Below are positions 30,115-39,772 of a DNA stretch of 64,000 nucleotides, one piece after another. Both the position numbers and the translations under genes were made by a program. The notes under the pieces are model-generated. The model saw only the letters and a list, made by a program, of their open reading frames with translations. It was not told the DNA's origin and ran no database searches. The stretch spans positions 868,001 to 932,000 of the forward strand of contig NZ_LT906434.1 in assembly GCF_900187305.1 (NCBI RefSeq), given 5' to 3'. The stretch's first letter is position 1, and each line of letters begins with the position of its first letter. The stretch is from Neisseria zoodegmatis (GTDB taxonomy: Bacteria > Pseudomonadota > Gammaproteobacteria > Burkholderiales > Neisseriaceae).

Positions 30115-30257
30115 GAGACCTTTGCAAAACCCCCATCTGCGGCGAATTTCTACGTTGTGCGCTGCCCGCCCGTTTGCCTATCTATATGATATGTCTGCCT
30201 CGCTGTGCTGCTACGCCTTGAACTGCATCCACATCTGAGGGTTTTGCATAAGGTCTC
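30115..30257. mobile_element. 143 bp inverted-repeat element (MITE-like), copy downstream of putA
   Basis: Same element as at 26250 but in opposite orientation, with GAGACCTTTGCAAAACCC at the left end and GTTTTGCATAAGGTCTC at the right (one inserted base). AGGCA and AGGCC flank it. It has no coding capacity. Confidence 0.82.
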
Positions 30258-30287
30258 AGGCCGCCTGAAAAAGTTTTCAGACGGCCT
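30258..30287. terminator. Inverted DUS pair
   Basis: A decayed copy (AGGCCGCCTGAAAA) pairs with TTTTCAGACGGCCT. It directly abuts the mobile element and is a probable terminator for putA. Confidence 0.65.
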
Positions 30288-30405
30288 CGGTTGTGTTGAA
30301 TGAAATAGCTCAAGCTTCGAGAAAGACGTTGGCAATGAATGTTAATATCAGACTTGTTTTGCTTTTAGCTAGATATATCGCAAATTCAATCCACCAATGG
30401 GAAAG

Positions 30406-31038
30406 TTAGCAGGCAACCTCAACCAGAAGGTCGGGAATCTCGTCCGTATGCTTCACCACCAATGCCCCCGCTCTTTCCATATTGAAAATAGCCTGCTGCT
30501 CTTCATGTTCGCTCAAACTGCGGCAAGCATCCAAATTAACAATCACCCGCCATTTGCCGTACCAGCACAGCTGCAACACCGTCGCCTGCACGCAGTATTC
30601 CGTTGTTAAGCCGCCGATAATGATGGTGTCCGCATTGCGGCAAATCAGCCATTCAATCAAGCCCGTACTGATGTTTTCGGCCATATCGTGAAAACACGCG
30701 CCAAAAGTGTGCACATTGCTTTCCAAGCCGATATGCACCAAGAAATGATAGTTTTCAGACGGCGGCAAGCCCGGCAGATTGCGGTAGCCGTCGGTGCCCA
30801 ATACGGCGTGGCTGATCCAATTTTCAGCGGAATCCAAAGGAAGATAAGCCTCTTGGGTATCAATATGCCAAGGCTCCTGACCCGCGTGCGCGTCTTTAGT
30901 CAGCACCCGATAATCCGCCCATGCCGCCTGACGGTTAAGATGCGGCACAATCGAAAGCGCATCAGGCACAGGCAGTTCGTTCGGGCACAGCTCGGAAAAT
31001 GTTTTTTGCGGATGAATGTCGATGGCAACAATACTCAT
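30406..31038 (-). CDS. Isochorismatase-family cysteine hydrolase (nicotinamidase-like)
   Basis: The product is 210 residues. VAIDIHPQKTF carries the conserved Asp7, and GGLTTEYCVQATVLQL carries the nucleophile Cys149, as in PncA-type enzymes. At the place of the usual catalytic lysine (normally in an RKG motif) this protein reads VHIGLESNVHTFGACF, so the lysine appears to be Ile103. Substrate and activity are therefore uncertain; nicotinamidase is one option. It is monocistronic, with no clear operon partners. Confidence 0.72.
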   Translation of the reverse strand: MSIVAIDIHPQKTFSELCPNELPVPDALSIVPHLNRQAAWADYRVLTKDAHAGQEPWHIDTQEAYLPLDSAENWISHAVLGTDGYRNLPGLPPSENYHFLVHIGLESNVHTFGACFHDMAENISTGLIEWLICRNADTIIIGGLTTEYCVQATVLQLCWYGKWRVIVNLDACRSLSEHEEQQAIFNMERAGALVVKHTDEIPDLLVEVAC

Positions 31039-31774
31039 AGGTTTCTCTTCATTAGAAAATTATTTTAGAAATCATGGCTTTTTATATTTCCCCGCTCAGC
31101 AATCGCTGAGAGGGGCGTTTCCTGCAAGGTTTGAAACTCTTTTAAACCCAAGTTGCGAACAACGAATTTCAGGGCGGCCCTGTTCCGTCGTTCACTTCTT
31201 GTACTCCTCTTGCACTTCAATTGCCTTGATGATGCCTGTGTATTGTGTTGTTATGTTCTAAGTTTTATCCGTATCAACTATTTTCAAAATCCCGTCCGAA
31301 TGGATATGGCGGATTGAAAATGAAAAAAAGAAGATGCGTACTTTTTATGATTTTTTACCGTGTGCTGTTGAATACGGCTTACTCATTTCTCTATTATCAA
31401 CATGCAGATGTCACGATCTATAGCCCAAATCACACATGCCATTTGTTTAAGAAATAAGCTAATAGATTGTTTAATATTATTTTTGCAATCGGCTTGTGTT
31501 TTTCATGGCCGCTTTCAATGCCTAAAATGAAAGGGTATGTAAGCCGAATTTCAGATATTCGGTAGATATTACAGATAATCGGTAATTCTTGCAAAATAAT
31601 ATTGCATGTGATTATGGTTGATACATAAAAATGTTGCCTGATTGCCCCACCTTAATTCGGTTCTATACTTAATTTCTATAAAAAATATACTGTTACCTTT
31701 GTTGTGCCATATTTTTAAATCAAAAAGCTTGCAGAGGCTGTTTGATTCTGTTTTAATACGCATCTCTTCACCAC
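31039..31774. other. Long intergenic region without a recognised gene
   Basis: About 735 bases. I see no conserved gene on either strand. A 45-codon frame at 31320-31457 is AT-rich, lacks similarity I can recognise and has no clear ribosome binding site. A short hairpin near 31095-31112 (CTCAGCAATCGCTGAG) is the only structure noted. The end holds the tRNA-Phe promoter region. Confidence 0.5.
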
Positions 31775-31850
31775 GGCCAGATAGCTCAGTTGGTAGAGCA
31801 ACGGATTGAAAATCCGTGTGTCGGCGGTTCGATCCCGCCTCTGGCCACCA
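31775..31850 (+). tRNA. tRNA-Phe (GAA)
   Basis: 76 bases with acceptor GGCCAGA/TCTGGCC, D arm GCTCAGTTGGTAGAGC, anticodon stem GGATT/AATCC with loop containing GAA, T arm GGCGGTTCGATCCCGCC, and an encoded CCA. Confidence 0.97.
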
Positions 31851-31928
31851 TTTAAACCGCAATCAGCGGTTATTTTTTTATCTGTTGTTTTTACGTCGAA
31901 GAAATCTTAGATTGAATAAATTTCAACA

Positions 31929-31954
31929 CAGGCCGGGTAGGTTTGCCCGGCCTG
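31929..31954. terminator. GC-rich hairpin between tRNA-Phe and pilF
   Basis: CAGGCCGGG and CCCGGCCTG form a strong stem with an 8-base loop. There is no T run, so termination is only probable. A TATAAT at 31961 directly follows and could be a -10 for transcription toward pilF. Confidence 0.45.
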
Positions 31955-32116
31955 TTCGCTTATAATGACATGGTTCTTGCGGGGAAGATATTTCCTGCGA
32001 ATAAAAATAACATTACGGGTCCATGCTGCCACGGCAAGATTTGATGCTTTGCGCGGCATTTTATAATAATGATTAACACAATCCGCATCAGCGGCTTGTA
32101 AAGCAGGAAATGGAAA

Positions 32117-33796
32117 ATGAGCGTCGGTATATTAAGAGTATTGGTGCAGAGCCAAGTCATCGACAATAATCAGGTCGAACGGTATCAAAACGTATTAAAA
32201 GCCAATAAACCTATTCTCCCTCTTTTGTTTGAAGAGGGCATTATCACACCTAAAGCATTAGGGGAATTGCTTGCCAGAGTATTCAGCTATCCTCTGCTGG
32301 ATTTAACCCACTATCCCCGCAACAACATCCTTTCTGACGTGCTCTCGGAAGAGCAAATGCTGCAAAACCGCTGTATTCCGATTTTTCAAAGAGGTCGTAA
32401 AGTTTATTTTGCAGTTTCAGATCCCACACAAATTCAAAATTTTCAAAAAATAGCTTTTTCATCAGGCGTATCAGTTGACTTGGTTGTCGTGCGTGACGAC
32501 CAACTAAGCACGTTATTGGAATGGCTGGGTCAACGCTCCACTTCGATTCTGAATGAGATGAGCAAAGAGCAGGAAGCAGCGGCACCTGTTCAATCTCTGT
32601 ATATCGATAATGAAGAAGCAGAAGACGGGCCTATCCCACGTTTTATTCATAAAACACTCTCTGATGCCTTGAACGCTGGTGCTTCGGATATCCACTTTGA
32701 GTTTTACGAGCAAATGGCTCGGGTTCGTTTCCGCGTTGACGGTCAGCTACGCGAAGTAGTACAACCACCCGTAGCTGTACGCGGCCAGCTTGCATCTCGC
32801 ATTAAGGTTATGGCGCGCTTGGACATTTCTGAAAAACGCGTACCTCAAGACGGCCGTATTCAGATTGCCTTCCACAAACATGGCCGCCCGATCGACTTCC
32901 GTGTCAGCACCCTACCGACATTGTTCGGTGAAAAAGTGGTGATGCGTATTCTGAATTCAGATGCGGGTTCGTTAAATATCGACCAACTGGGCTTCGAGCC
33001 GTTCCAAAAAGAAATGCTGCTGGAAGCCATCCACCGTCCTTACGGCATGGTGTTGGTAACGGGTCCCACTGGCTCGGGTAAAACGGTGTCGCTTTATACC
33101 TGTTTGAACATCTTAAATACGGAAAATGTCAATATCGCCACGGCAGAAGACCCTGCCGAGATCAATTTACCCGGAATTAATCAGGTAAACGTAAACGACA
33201 AACAGGGCTTGACCTTTGCAGCGGCTCTTAAAGCTTTCCTCCGTCAAGATCCGGATATCATCATGGTGGGTGAGATTCGTGACTTGGAAACTGCCGATAT
33301 CTCCATTAAAGCCGCACAAACCGGTCACATGGTGTTCTCTACGCTGCACACTAACAACGCACCGGCAACTTTGTCGCGTATGCTGAACATGGGCGTTGCA
33401 CCGTTTAATATCGCCAGCTCTGTGAGCTTGATTATGGCTCAGCGTCTGTTACGGCGCTTGTGTCCGCATTGCAAAGTTCCTATGGAACGTCCGCCTCTGC
33501 CTGCTTTGAAGAAAGCTGGTTTTACCGATGAAGACTTGGCAAAAAATTGGACTATGTACCGTCCTGTAGGCTGCGACAGCTGTCGAGGGAAAGGATATAA
33601 AGGACGTGCCGGTGTCTATGAAGTGATGCCTATCACCGAAGAAATGCAGCGGGTCATCATGGAGAATGGTACGGAAGTCGACATTTTAAATATGGCTTAC
33701 AAAGAAGGCATGGTCGATTTGCGCCGTGCGGGCTTGTTGAAAGTCATGCAGGGTATCACTTCATTGGAAGAAGTGTTGGCTCATACTAACGATTAA
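32117..33796 (+). CDS. pilF: Type IV pilus extension ATPase PilF (PilB homologue)
   Basis: The product is 559 residues. An N-terminal MshE-like domain is followed by the hexameric ATPase core. Walker A is GPTGSGKT near residue 317, the Asp and His boxes include [16 protein letters not shown] and [20 protein letters not shown], and zinc cysteines are CPHC and CDSC near 450-490. It powers pilin polymerisation at the inner membrane. In Neisseria this protein is named PilF. It heads a run with pilG and pilD; pili also mediate the DNA uptake that the DUS serve. Confidence 0.96.
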   Translation: MSVGILRVLVQSQVIDNNQVERYQNVLKANKPILPLLFEEGIITPKALGELLARVFSYPLLDLTHYPRNNILSDVLSEEQMLQNRCIPIFQRGRKVYFAVSDPTQIQNFQKIAFSSGVSVDLVVVRDDQLSTLLEWLGQRSTSILNEMSKEQEAAAPVQSLYIDNEEAEDGPIPRFIHKTLSDALNAGASDIHFEFYEQMARVRFRVDGQLREVVQPPVAVRGQLASRIKVMARLDISEKRVPQDGRIQIAFHKHGRPIDFRVSTLPTLFGEKVVMRILNSDAGSLNIDQLGFEPFQKEMLLEAIHRPYGMVLVTGPTGSGKTVSLYTCLNILNTENVNIATAEDPAEINLPGINQVNVNDKQGLTFAAALKAFLRQDPDIIMVGEIRDLETADISIKAAQTGHMVFSTLHTNNAPATLSRMLNMGVAPFNIASSVSLIMAQRLLRRLCPHCKVPMERPPLPALKKAGFTDEDLAKNWTMYRPVGCDSCRGKGYKGRAGVYEVMPITEEMQRVIMENGTEVDILNMAYKEGMVDLRRAGLLKVMQGITSLEEVLAHTND

Positions 33797-33826
33797 TATA
33801 CAGGCATTAACTTAAAAGGGGTAAAA

Positions 33827-35065
33827 ATGAGCAGGTCTGTAGCAGGAAGTAGAAACGTTAAAAAAGAAAAAGGCATACGTTTTAACTTTGAAGGCAGAAA
33901 CATCGACACCGAACAAATGGTTCGTGGCGAAGTTGTTGCCAAAAACGAAGAAGAGGCACGTAAAAAGCTTCAACGTCGGGGTATTAAGCCGCTTCGTGTC
34001 AGCAAAGTTAAGGCTGTACGCAAGAAAAGAATTACGCAGGAAGACATCACCGTATTTACCCGCCAACTGGCTACCATGATGAAGGCAGGGTTGCCGTTGA
34101 TGCAAGCGTTTGAAATTGTTGCGAAGGGTCACTCCAACCCGTCAATGACGCAAATGCTCATGCAGGTGCGTGCCGATGTAGAACAGGGTAGTGCCTTAGG
34201 TAAGGCTTTTGCCAAACATCCTAAATATTTCGACCGCTTCTATTGCAACCTTATTGCAGCGGGTGAGACAGGTGGTGTGTTGGAAAGCCTGCTTGATAAA
34301 TTGGCTGTTTATAAAGAAAAAACCCAAGCAATTAAGAAAAAGGTTAAAAGTGCGCTGACTTATCCGATTGCGATCGTTGTCGTTGCCGTTGTATTGGTTT
34401 TCATTATGATGGTGTTTGTATTGCCGGCTTTCGGTGAAGTGTACAGCAGCATGGGTGCAGAGCTGCCGGGGTTGACTCAAATTGTGATGAGTATTTCCGA
34501 CTTCTTTGTTAAATATGCGTGGGTTATTGTGATTGGAACGGTAGCACTGTGCTTTGGTGTTTACCAGTGGTACAAAAAATCACCAGTGTTGCAAAAACGT
34601 GTTGATGCCATGATGCTCAGATTGCCTATTTTTGGTTCGATTGTCAGAAAAGCGACCATCGCACGTTGGGCACGTACAACTTCTACTCTGTTTGCAGCCG
34701 GTGTACCTTTAGTGGAAGTGTTGGATTCCGTATCAGGCGCGGCGGGCAATATCCTTTATGAAGAAGCTACCCATGATATTCGAGCCAAAGTTACTCAAGG
34801 TTTGTCATTGACATCCAGCATGCAGGGCACAGATATGTTCCCCAATATGGTGTTGCAAATGGCCGCTATCGGTGAAGAATCAGGTTCGCTGGATGATATG
34901 TTGAATAAGGCCGCAGAGTTTTATGAAGACGAAGTGGATAATGCCGTAGCACAGCTTTCATCATTGATGGAACCGATTATTATGGTTGTGCTGGGTTCCA
35001 TCATCGGCATTATCTTGGTCGCCATGTATCTGCCGTTGTTCAACTTGGGTAATGTGGTAGGCTGA
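33827..35065 (+). CDS. pilG: Type IV pilus inner-membrane platform protein PilG (PilC homologue)
   Basis: The product is 412 residues with two T2SSF domains (about 75-200 and 280-402) and membrane helices near 180-200, 228-250 and 385-405. FTRQLATMMKAGLPLMQAFE and GETGGVLESLLDKLA are typical. It couples the PilF motor to pilin assembly. GGGG lies 8 bases before the start. Its stop TGA overlaps the pilD start region. Confidence 0.95.
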   Translation: MSRSVAGSRNVKKEKGIRFNFEGRNIDTEQMVRGEVVAKNEEEARKKLQRRGIKPLRVSKVKAVRKKRITQEDITVFTRQLATMMKAGLPLMQAFEIVAKGHSNPSMTQMLMQVRADVEQGSALGKAFAKHPKYFDRFYCNLIAAGETGGVLESLLDKLAVYKEKTQAIKKKVKSALTYPIAIVVVAVVLVFIMMVFVLPAFGEVYSSMGAELPGLTQIVMSISDFFVKYAWVIVIGTVALCFGVYQWYKKSPVLQKRVDAMMLRLPIFGSIVRKATIARWARTTSTLFAAGVPLVEVLDSVSGAAGNILYEEATHDIRAKVTQGLSLTSSMQGTDMFPNMVLQMAAIGEESGSLDDMLNKAAEFYEDEVDNAVAQLSSLMEPIIMVVLGSIIGIILVAMYLPLFNLGNVVG

Positions 35066-35067
35066 TG

Positions 35068-35931
35068 ATGTGGGCTATATTTCAAGAGCTGGCACCTTTT
35101 GCGGTGCTGCTTTCTTTGTTGTTTGGTCTGTTGGTAGGCAGCTTTTTGAATGTTGTTATTTACCGTGTTCCAGTAATGATGGAACGAAATTGGACGCTGT
35201 TTGCCAAAGACCATTTGAATTTGGATATCTCAGCTGAAGAATCTGCTCCGTTCAATTTAATCAAACCTGATTCCAGATGCCCTAAGTGCCATGCCCCTGT
35301 GAAACCGTGGCAAAACATCCCCATCATCAGCTATCTGTTGTTAGGAGGAAAATGTGGTTCCTGCAAAACGCCGATTAGCAAACGCTATCCTTTAGTTGAA
35401 CTGTTAACGGGTGTATTGTTTGCAGCGGTTGCTTGGAAATATGGTTGGAGTTGGATTACCTTCGGCGGTTTGATCTTTACAGCTATGCTGGTAGCACTGG
35501 CTTTTATTGATGCAGACACCCAATATCTGCCGGATCAATTGACTTTGCCTCTAATATGGCTCGGGCTGATTTTTAATATAGACGGTTCGTTTGTGCCGCT
35601 GACTTCCGCAGTTTGGGGAGCGGTTTGCGGTTATATGAGCTTATGGCTGCTGTGTTATATTTATAAAATCTTAACCGGCAAAATCGGTATGGGGGGCGGG
35701 GACTTCAAATTATTGGCGGCCCTTGGTGCATGGTTGGGAGTAGGTGTGTTGCCTATATTGGTATTCATGGCCGCTGTAATCGGCATTATAGTGGCGCTGA
35801 TTATGCGGATCGCCAAAGGGCAGGAGTTTGCATTTGGCCCCAGCTTGGCAATCGCCGGATGGATTATATTCATTGCCAACGAGCAGGTGATATCATTAAC
35901 ATCATGGTGGTTAACTGCTTCAGGGTTTTAG
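35068..35931 (+). CDS. pilD: Prepilin peptidase / N-methyltransferase PilD
   Basis: The product is about 287 residues; tandem ATGs at 35065 and 35068 are both possible. A multi-helix membrane aspartyl protease cleaves and N-methylates type IV prepilins. CPKCHAPVKPWQNIPIISYL and GGKCGSCKTPISKRYP are the cytoplasmic zinc loop. ALAFIDADTQYLPD and GKIGMGGGDFKLLAALG carry the two catalytic aspartates. It overlaps the end of pilG. Confidence 0.96.
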   Translation: MWAIFQELAPFAVLLSLLFGLLVGSFLNVVIYRVPVMMERNWTLFAKDHLNLDISAEESAPFNLIKPDSRCPKCHAPVKPWQNIPIISYLLLGGKCGSCKTPISKRYPLVELLTGVLFAAVAWKYGWSWITFGGLIFTAMLVALAFIDADTQYLPDQLTLPLIWLGLIFNIDGSFVPLTSAVWGAVCGYMSLWLLCYIYKILTGKIGMGGGDFKLLAALGAWLGVGVLPILVFMAAVIGIIVALIMRIAKGQEFAFGPSLAIAGWIIFIANEQVISLTSWWLTASGF

Positions 35932-35934
35932 ACT

Positions 35935-36558
35935 ATGACATTTTGGGTAGGTTTAACCGGAGGAATCGGCAGCGGCAAATCACAGGCCGCTGCCGAATTT
36001 CTCCATTTGGGCGTTCCGGTTATCGATGCCGATGAAATCAGCAGAAAGATAACCGGAGACAATGGTAGGGCGTTGCCGGAAATCCGGCGTGTATTTGGTG
36101 CGGCACTTTTTGATGATGAAGGCCGTCTGAAACGTGATATTTTGCGTGATTTGGTTTTTAGACGGCCTGAAGCCAAATCACAACTTGAATCATTGATGCA
36201 TCCGCTTATTTTGGAAGAGATTTATGATCAGCAATGTCATCATCAACATTCGATTTACGGCATTATCGACATTCCGTTGTTGATTGAAAAACCTATTTTT
36301 TCAGTATTGGCGAGCCGCATTTTGGTTGTTGATGTTACCGAAGAATGCCAAATCAAACGTGTGCAGCAACGAAGCGGCCTTGACCCGGCTGAAATCAAAC
36401 GTATCATGGCAACTCAAGCTACCCGGCAAGAACGCCTGCTTGCCGCTGACGATGTTTTGTCAAATGAAGGTACAATCCAAGAATTAGCTTGTAAAGTTCG
36501 CTGCCTGCATCGGTTTTATCAAGCCCGTTTTTCATACTTATCCAGAGTCACGCTATGA
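35935..36558 (+). CDS. coaE: Dephospho-CoA kinase
   Basis: The product is 207 residues and is the last step of coenzyme A synthesis. The P-loop is GLTGGIGSGKSQAA, followed by IDADEISRKI. It follows pilD by 3 bases and overlaps zapD (ATGA). A DUS lies inside the gene at 36119. Confidence 0.95.
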   Translation: MTFWVGLTGGIGSGKSQAAAEFLHLGVPVIDADEISRKITGDNGRALPEIRRVFGAALFDDEGRLKRDILRDLVFRRPEAKSQLESLMHPLILEEIYDQQCHHQHSIYGIIDIPLLIEKPIFSVLASRILVVDVTEECQIKRVQQRSGLDPAEIKRIMATQATRQERLLAADDVLSNEGTIQELACKVRCLHRFYQARFSYLSRVTL

Positions 36559-37325
36559 TCCGTTTCGAACATCCGCTTTCCGAGCGATTACGCAGTTTTT
36601 TACGCATTGAATATCTATTCAAACGTTTTCACTCGGAAAGCGAGTGTCAAGACGACAGCCCGTGGGCACATCATCTGGCCTTATTTTCCTTGTTTGAAAT
36701 CATGGAATGTGCCGGGCGTGCCGAAGTGAAATTAGACATTCTCCAAGAGTTGGAGCGGCAGAAGCAGATATGGTCAGACAACCGTTTTCAGGGAGAACAT
36801 CAAGTAGTGACACGGGAACGTTTGCAAGAAGTTTCAGATAATCTTCAAGGTGTTCAACAAAAATTCGGCCAGCATTTGCGTGAAAACGACTGGTTGATGG
36901 CCATCAAACAACGCATGCTCGTGCCGGGAGGTACCAGCCCGTTTGATTTGTCCTCTTATTATTTTTGGCAGCAGTTGCCTTATGAACACCGCTTGAACGA
37001 TTTGAGAAAATGGATTGGCACCTTGCTTCCTACTCGAGAAGCGATAGCCGTGTTGTTGAATATTCTGCGCTCAAATACCCAATCTGCGGAGTGTGTTGCA
37101 CAGCAAGGTAATTATCAAAGCAACAGCTTGTCGCAAAATATCCATATGCTCACTATTGAAGTGGATATTCATCATCAAGCCTTGCCGGAGGTTTCTGCGA
37201 ATAAATACATCACGCATATACGCTTTTTGGAAGCATCTCAGGAGCATGCCCGCGGAAAGCAATTGGTGACTGATGTACCGTTTAAATTAATCATGTGTAG
37301 TTTTGATCCGATATTGGTAAGTTGA
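36555..37325 (+). CDS. zapD: Cell division protein ZapD
   Basis: The product is 256 residues, starting IRFEHPLSERLRSFLRIEYL, and has the all-helical plus beta ZapD (DUF1342) pattern. It crosslinks FtsZ filaments in the Z ring. It is translationally coupled to coaE and followed 3 bases later by yacG. The coaE-zapD-yacG set next to pilD is a common beta- and gammaproteobacterial arrangement. Confidence 0.93.
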   Translation: MIRFEHPLSERLRSFLRIEYLFKRFHSESECQDDSPWAHHLALFSLFEIMECAGRAEVKLDILQELERQKQIWSDNRFQGEHQVVTRERLQEVSDNLQGVQQKFGQHLRENDWLMAIKQRMLVPGGTSPFDLSSYYFWQQLPYEHRLNDLRKWIGTLLPTREAIAVLLNILRSNTQSAECVAQQGNYQSNSLSQNIHMLTIEVDIHHQALPEVSANKYITHIRFLEASQEHARGKQLVTDVPFKLIMCSFDPILVS

Positions 37326-37328
37326 AGC

Positions 37329-37511
37329 ATGAACGATAGAAAATTGGTGGTGCCTTGCCCCACTTGCCAAACGCCTACGGAGTGGACGGATGAAAATAAA
37401 TTCCGTCCGTTTTGTAGTGAACGTTGTAAGTTGATTGACTTGGGTGCTTGGGCAAATGAAGATTATGCAATTGAGGCAGAAGAAGATTTTTCTTTGCCGG
37501 AAGACTATTGA
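37329..37511 (+). CDS. yacG: DNA gyrase inhibitor YacG
   Basis: The product is 60 residues and is a small zinc protein. [12 protein letters not shown] and [18 protein letters not shown] hold the four zinc cysteines, with an acidic tail. It binds gyrase in E. coli. It is the last gene of the pilF-yacG run, and a strong terminator follows. Confidence 0.93.
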   Translation: MNDRKLVVPCPTCQTPTEWTDENKFRPFCSERCKLIDLGAWANEDYAIEAEEDFSLPEDY

Positions 37512-37568
37512 GTTGATGCACCTTAAAATGTGAACGTGTTTGAATGCCTTTAGCAGTAAAATTAAAAA

Positions 37569-37607
37569 CAAAATAGGCCGCAAACAATCGCTTGCGGCCT
37601 ATTTTGT
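37569..37607 (+). terminator. Terminator after yacG
   Basis: ACAAAATAGGCCGCAA and TTGCGGCCTATTTTGT form a long stem with an 8-base loop. The A and T tracts allow it to work in both directions (yacG and the facing tRNA). Confidence 0.88.
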
Positions 37608-37616
37608 TCATTTATT

Positions 37617-37692
<76 letters not shown>

Positions 37693-37959
37693 GGGTTAGG
37701 AAAGAGTGCTATTGTAGCATAATTTACTACTTGGGCAAGGCCGTCTGAATGGGTGGCAGGGGTTAAGGAGGCTTTAAAGAAGCCGTGATTGTTGAAAGGG
37801 TTTGTTATAATCGTGCATTCTAGATATGGAAATTTCTTTTTGCCGTGTGTGTTGCTTACCAGTCAGTAAAAACGATATTTACGTCTAAAATAGTTTTCCA
37901 AATACCTATCGAAATAAATTGATATCCCCAACCGTTTTCAGACGGCCTTGAAAGACAAT
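37693..37959. other. Intergenic region upstream of ubiD
   Basis: Non-coding. It contains an AG-DUS at about 37738 and an inverted one ending at 37948 just before ubiD. TTATAATCG near 37806 could be a -10 element for ubiD, but the pairing -35 is not clear. Confidence 0.4.
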
Positions 37960-39438
37960 ATGAAATACAACGATCTGCGTGATTTTATTCAAAAACTTGA
38001 GCAGGAAAACAAACTCAAGCGCATCGGTTTGCCGGTTTCTCCCCATTTGGAAATGACCGAAATTGCCGACCGCGTGTTGCGTGCCGGCGGGCCGGCGCTG
38101 TTGTTTGAAAATCCGGTGCGGCAAGACGGTTCGCGTTACGATTTTCCCGTGCTGGCCAATCTCTTTGGCACGCCCGAACGGGTGGCGATGGGCATGGGGG
38201 CGGACAGTGTGGACAAGCTGCGCGAAATCGGCAAAACGCTGGCCTATCTGAAAGAACCGGAACCGCCCAAAGGCATTAAAGACGCGTTTTCCAAACTGCC
38301 GCTGCTGAAAGACATTTGGAGCATGGCACCGAATGTAGTGAAAAAAGCGCCGTGCCAAGAAATCGTGATTGAAGGCGACGATGTCGATTTAAGCAAACTG
38401 CCGATTCAGCATTGTTGGCCGGAAGACGTTGCGCCGCTGGTAACATGGGGGCTTACCGTTACTCGCGGCCCGCATAAAAAACGCCAGAATTTGGGCATTT
38501 ACCGCCAACAGCTTATCGGCAAAAACAAGCTGATTATGCGCTGGCTGGCACACCGCGGCGGCGCGTTGGATTTTCAGGCGCATAAAAAAGCCCACCCCAG
38601 CGTGCCGTATCCTGTGGCGGTGGTGTTGGGCTGTGATCCGGCCACCATTTTGGGGGCGGTAACGCCTGTGCCGGATACCTTGAGCGAATATCAGTTTGCC
38701 GGTTTGCTGCGCGGTTCTCGTACCGAATTGGTGAAGTGTATCGGCAGCGATTTGCAAGTGCCCGCGCGTGCCGAAATCGTGCTCGAAGGCGTTATCCACC
38801 CCGATGAAACCGCGCTGGAAGGGCCCTACGGCGACCACACCGGCTATTACAACGAGCAGGATTGGTTCCCCGTGTTTACGGTGGAACGCATCACCATGCG
38901 CGAAAATCCGATTTACCACAGCACTTATACCGGCAAACCGCCCGACGAACCTGCCGTGCTGGGCGTGGCATTGAACGAAGTGTTCGTGCCGCTGTTGCAA
39001 AAGCAGTTTCCCGAAATCGTCGATTTCTACCTGCCGCCCGAAGGCTGTTCGTACCGCATGGCCGTGGTCAGCATCAAAAAGCAATACGCGGGGCACGCCA
39101 AGCGGGTGATGATGGGCTGCTGGAGTTTTCTGCGCCAGTTTATGTACACCAAATTCATTGTGGTGGTGGACGACGATGTGGACTGTCGCGACTGGAAGGA
39201 AGTGATTTGGGCGATTACCACCCGCATGGACCCCGTGCGCGATACGGTGTTGGTGGAAAACACGCCGATCGACTACCTCGACTTTGCCAGCCCCATTTCA
39301 GGCTTGGGCGGCAAAATGGGCTTGGATGCCACCAACAAATGGCCGGGCGAAACCGACCGCGAATGGGGGCGCGTGATTGAGCGTGACAAAGCCACCGTGG
39401 CGAAAGTGGATGCGATGTGGAGCGAGCTGGGGTTGTAG
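37960..39438 (+). CDS. ubiD: 3-octaprenyl-4-hydroxybenzoate decarboxylase (UbiD family)
   Basis: The product is 492 residues. It is a prenylated-FMN-dependent decarboxylase of ubiquinone synthesis. Signatures: [32 protein letters not shown] [51 protein letters not shown] and [23 protein letters not shown] 37960 is used; the ribosome binding site is weak. No ubiX is seen in the window. Confidence 0.95.
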   Translation: MKYNDLRDFIQKLEQENKLKRIGLPVSPHLEMTEIADRVLRAGGPALLFENPVRQDGSRYDFPVLANLFGTPERVAMGMGADSVDKLREIGKTLAYLKEPEPPKGIKDAFSKLPLLKDIWSMAPNVVKKAPCQEIVIEGDDVDLSKLPIQHCWPEDVAPLVTWGLTVTRGPHKKRQNLGIYRQQLIGKNKLIMRWLAHRGGALDFQAHKKAHPSVPYPVAVVLGCDPATILGAVTPVPDTLSEYQFAGLLRGSRTELVKCIGSDLQVPARAEIVLEGVIHPDETALEGPYGDHTGYYNEQDWFPVFTVERITMRENPIYHSTYTGKPPDEPAVLGVALNEVFVPLLQKQFPEIVDFYLPPEGCSYRMAVVSIKKQYAGHAKRVMMGCWSFLRQFMYTKFIVVVDDDVDCRDWKEVIWAITTRMDPVRDTVLVENTPIDYLDFASPISGLGGKMGLDATNKWPGETDREWGRVIERDKATVAKVDAMWSELGL

Positions 39439-39576
39439 TTGGCAAGACGCGATAAATCATGAGCTAACTGTTTTTGTTATAAGCGTATGCTTGAGTTTTT
39501 CGCACATTTGCTAATCGGGATTATTGCTGCCATCAGTCAAAATAGAGTGTCATGCAGCAGCTGTTACCAATAAAAC

Positions 39577-39605
39577 GAGGCCGTCTGAATTTTTCAGACG
39601 GCCTC
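39577..39605 (+). terminator. Inverted DUS pair after ubiD
   Basis: GAGGCCGTCTGAA and TTCAGACGGCCTC with a short loop, then a T-rich stretch. It is about 140 bases after the ubiD stop and may mark the edge of core DNA before the integrated region. Confidence 0.7.
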
Positions 39606-39772
39606 TTTATTTTATGAATCGGCAAGGAAGGGAGTGAAAGGTTTTATTTGCAGTCTTATCTATTTTATTGACTTTGATTTGTGTGGGCTTGAAGTAGTAG
39701 GGCATAGCGTTATTTGGGCTTTGGCCTTTAAGTAGTTCATCTGCCATATAAACTAAAACTTTTCAGACGGCC

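Noticed and set aside
31320-31457. 45-codon frame in the gap before tRNA-Phe
   Set aside because: AT-rich, with no binding site, no recognisable similarity and no conserved context; not enough for a gene call.
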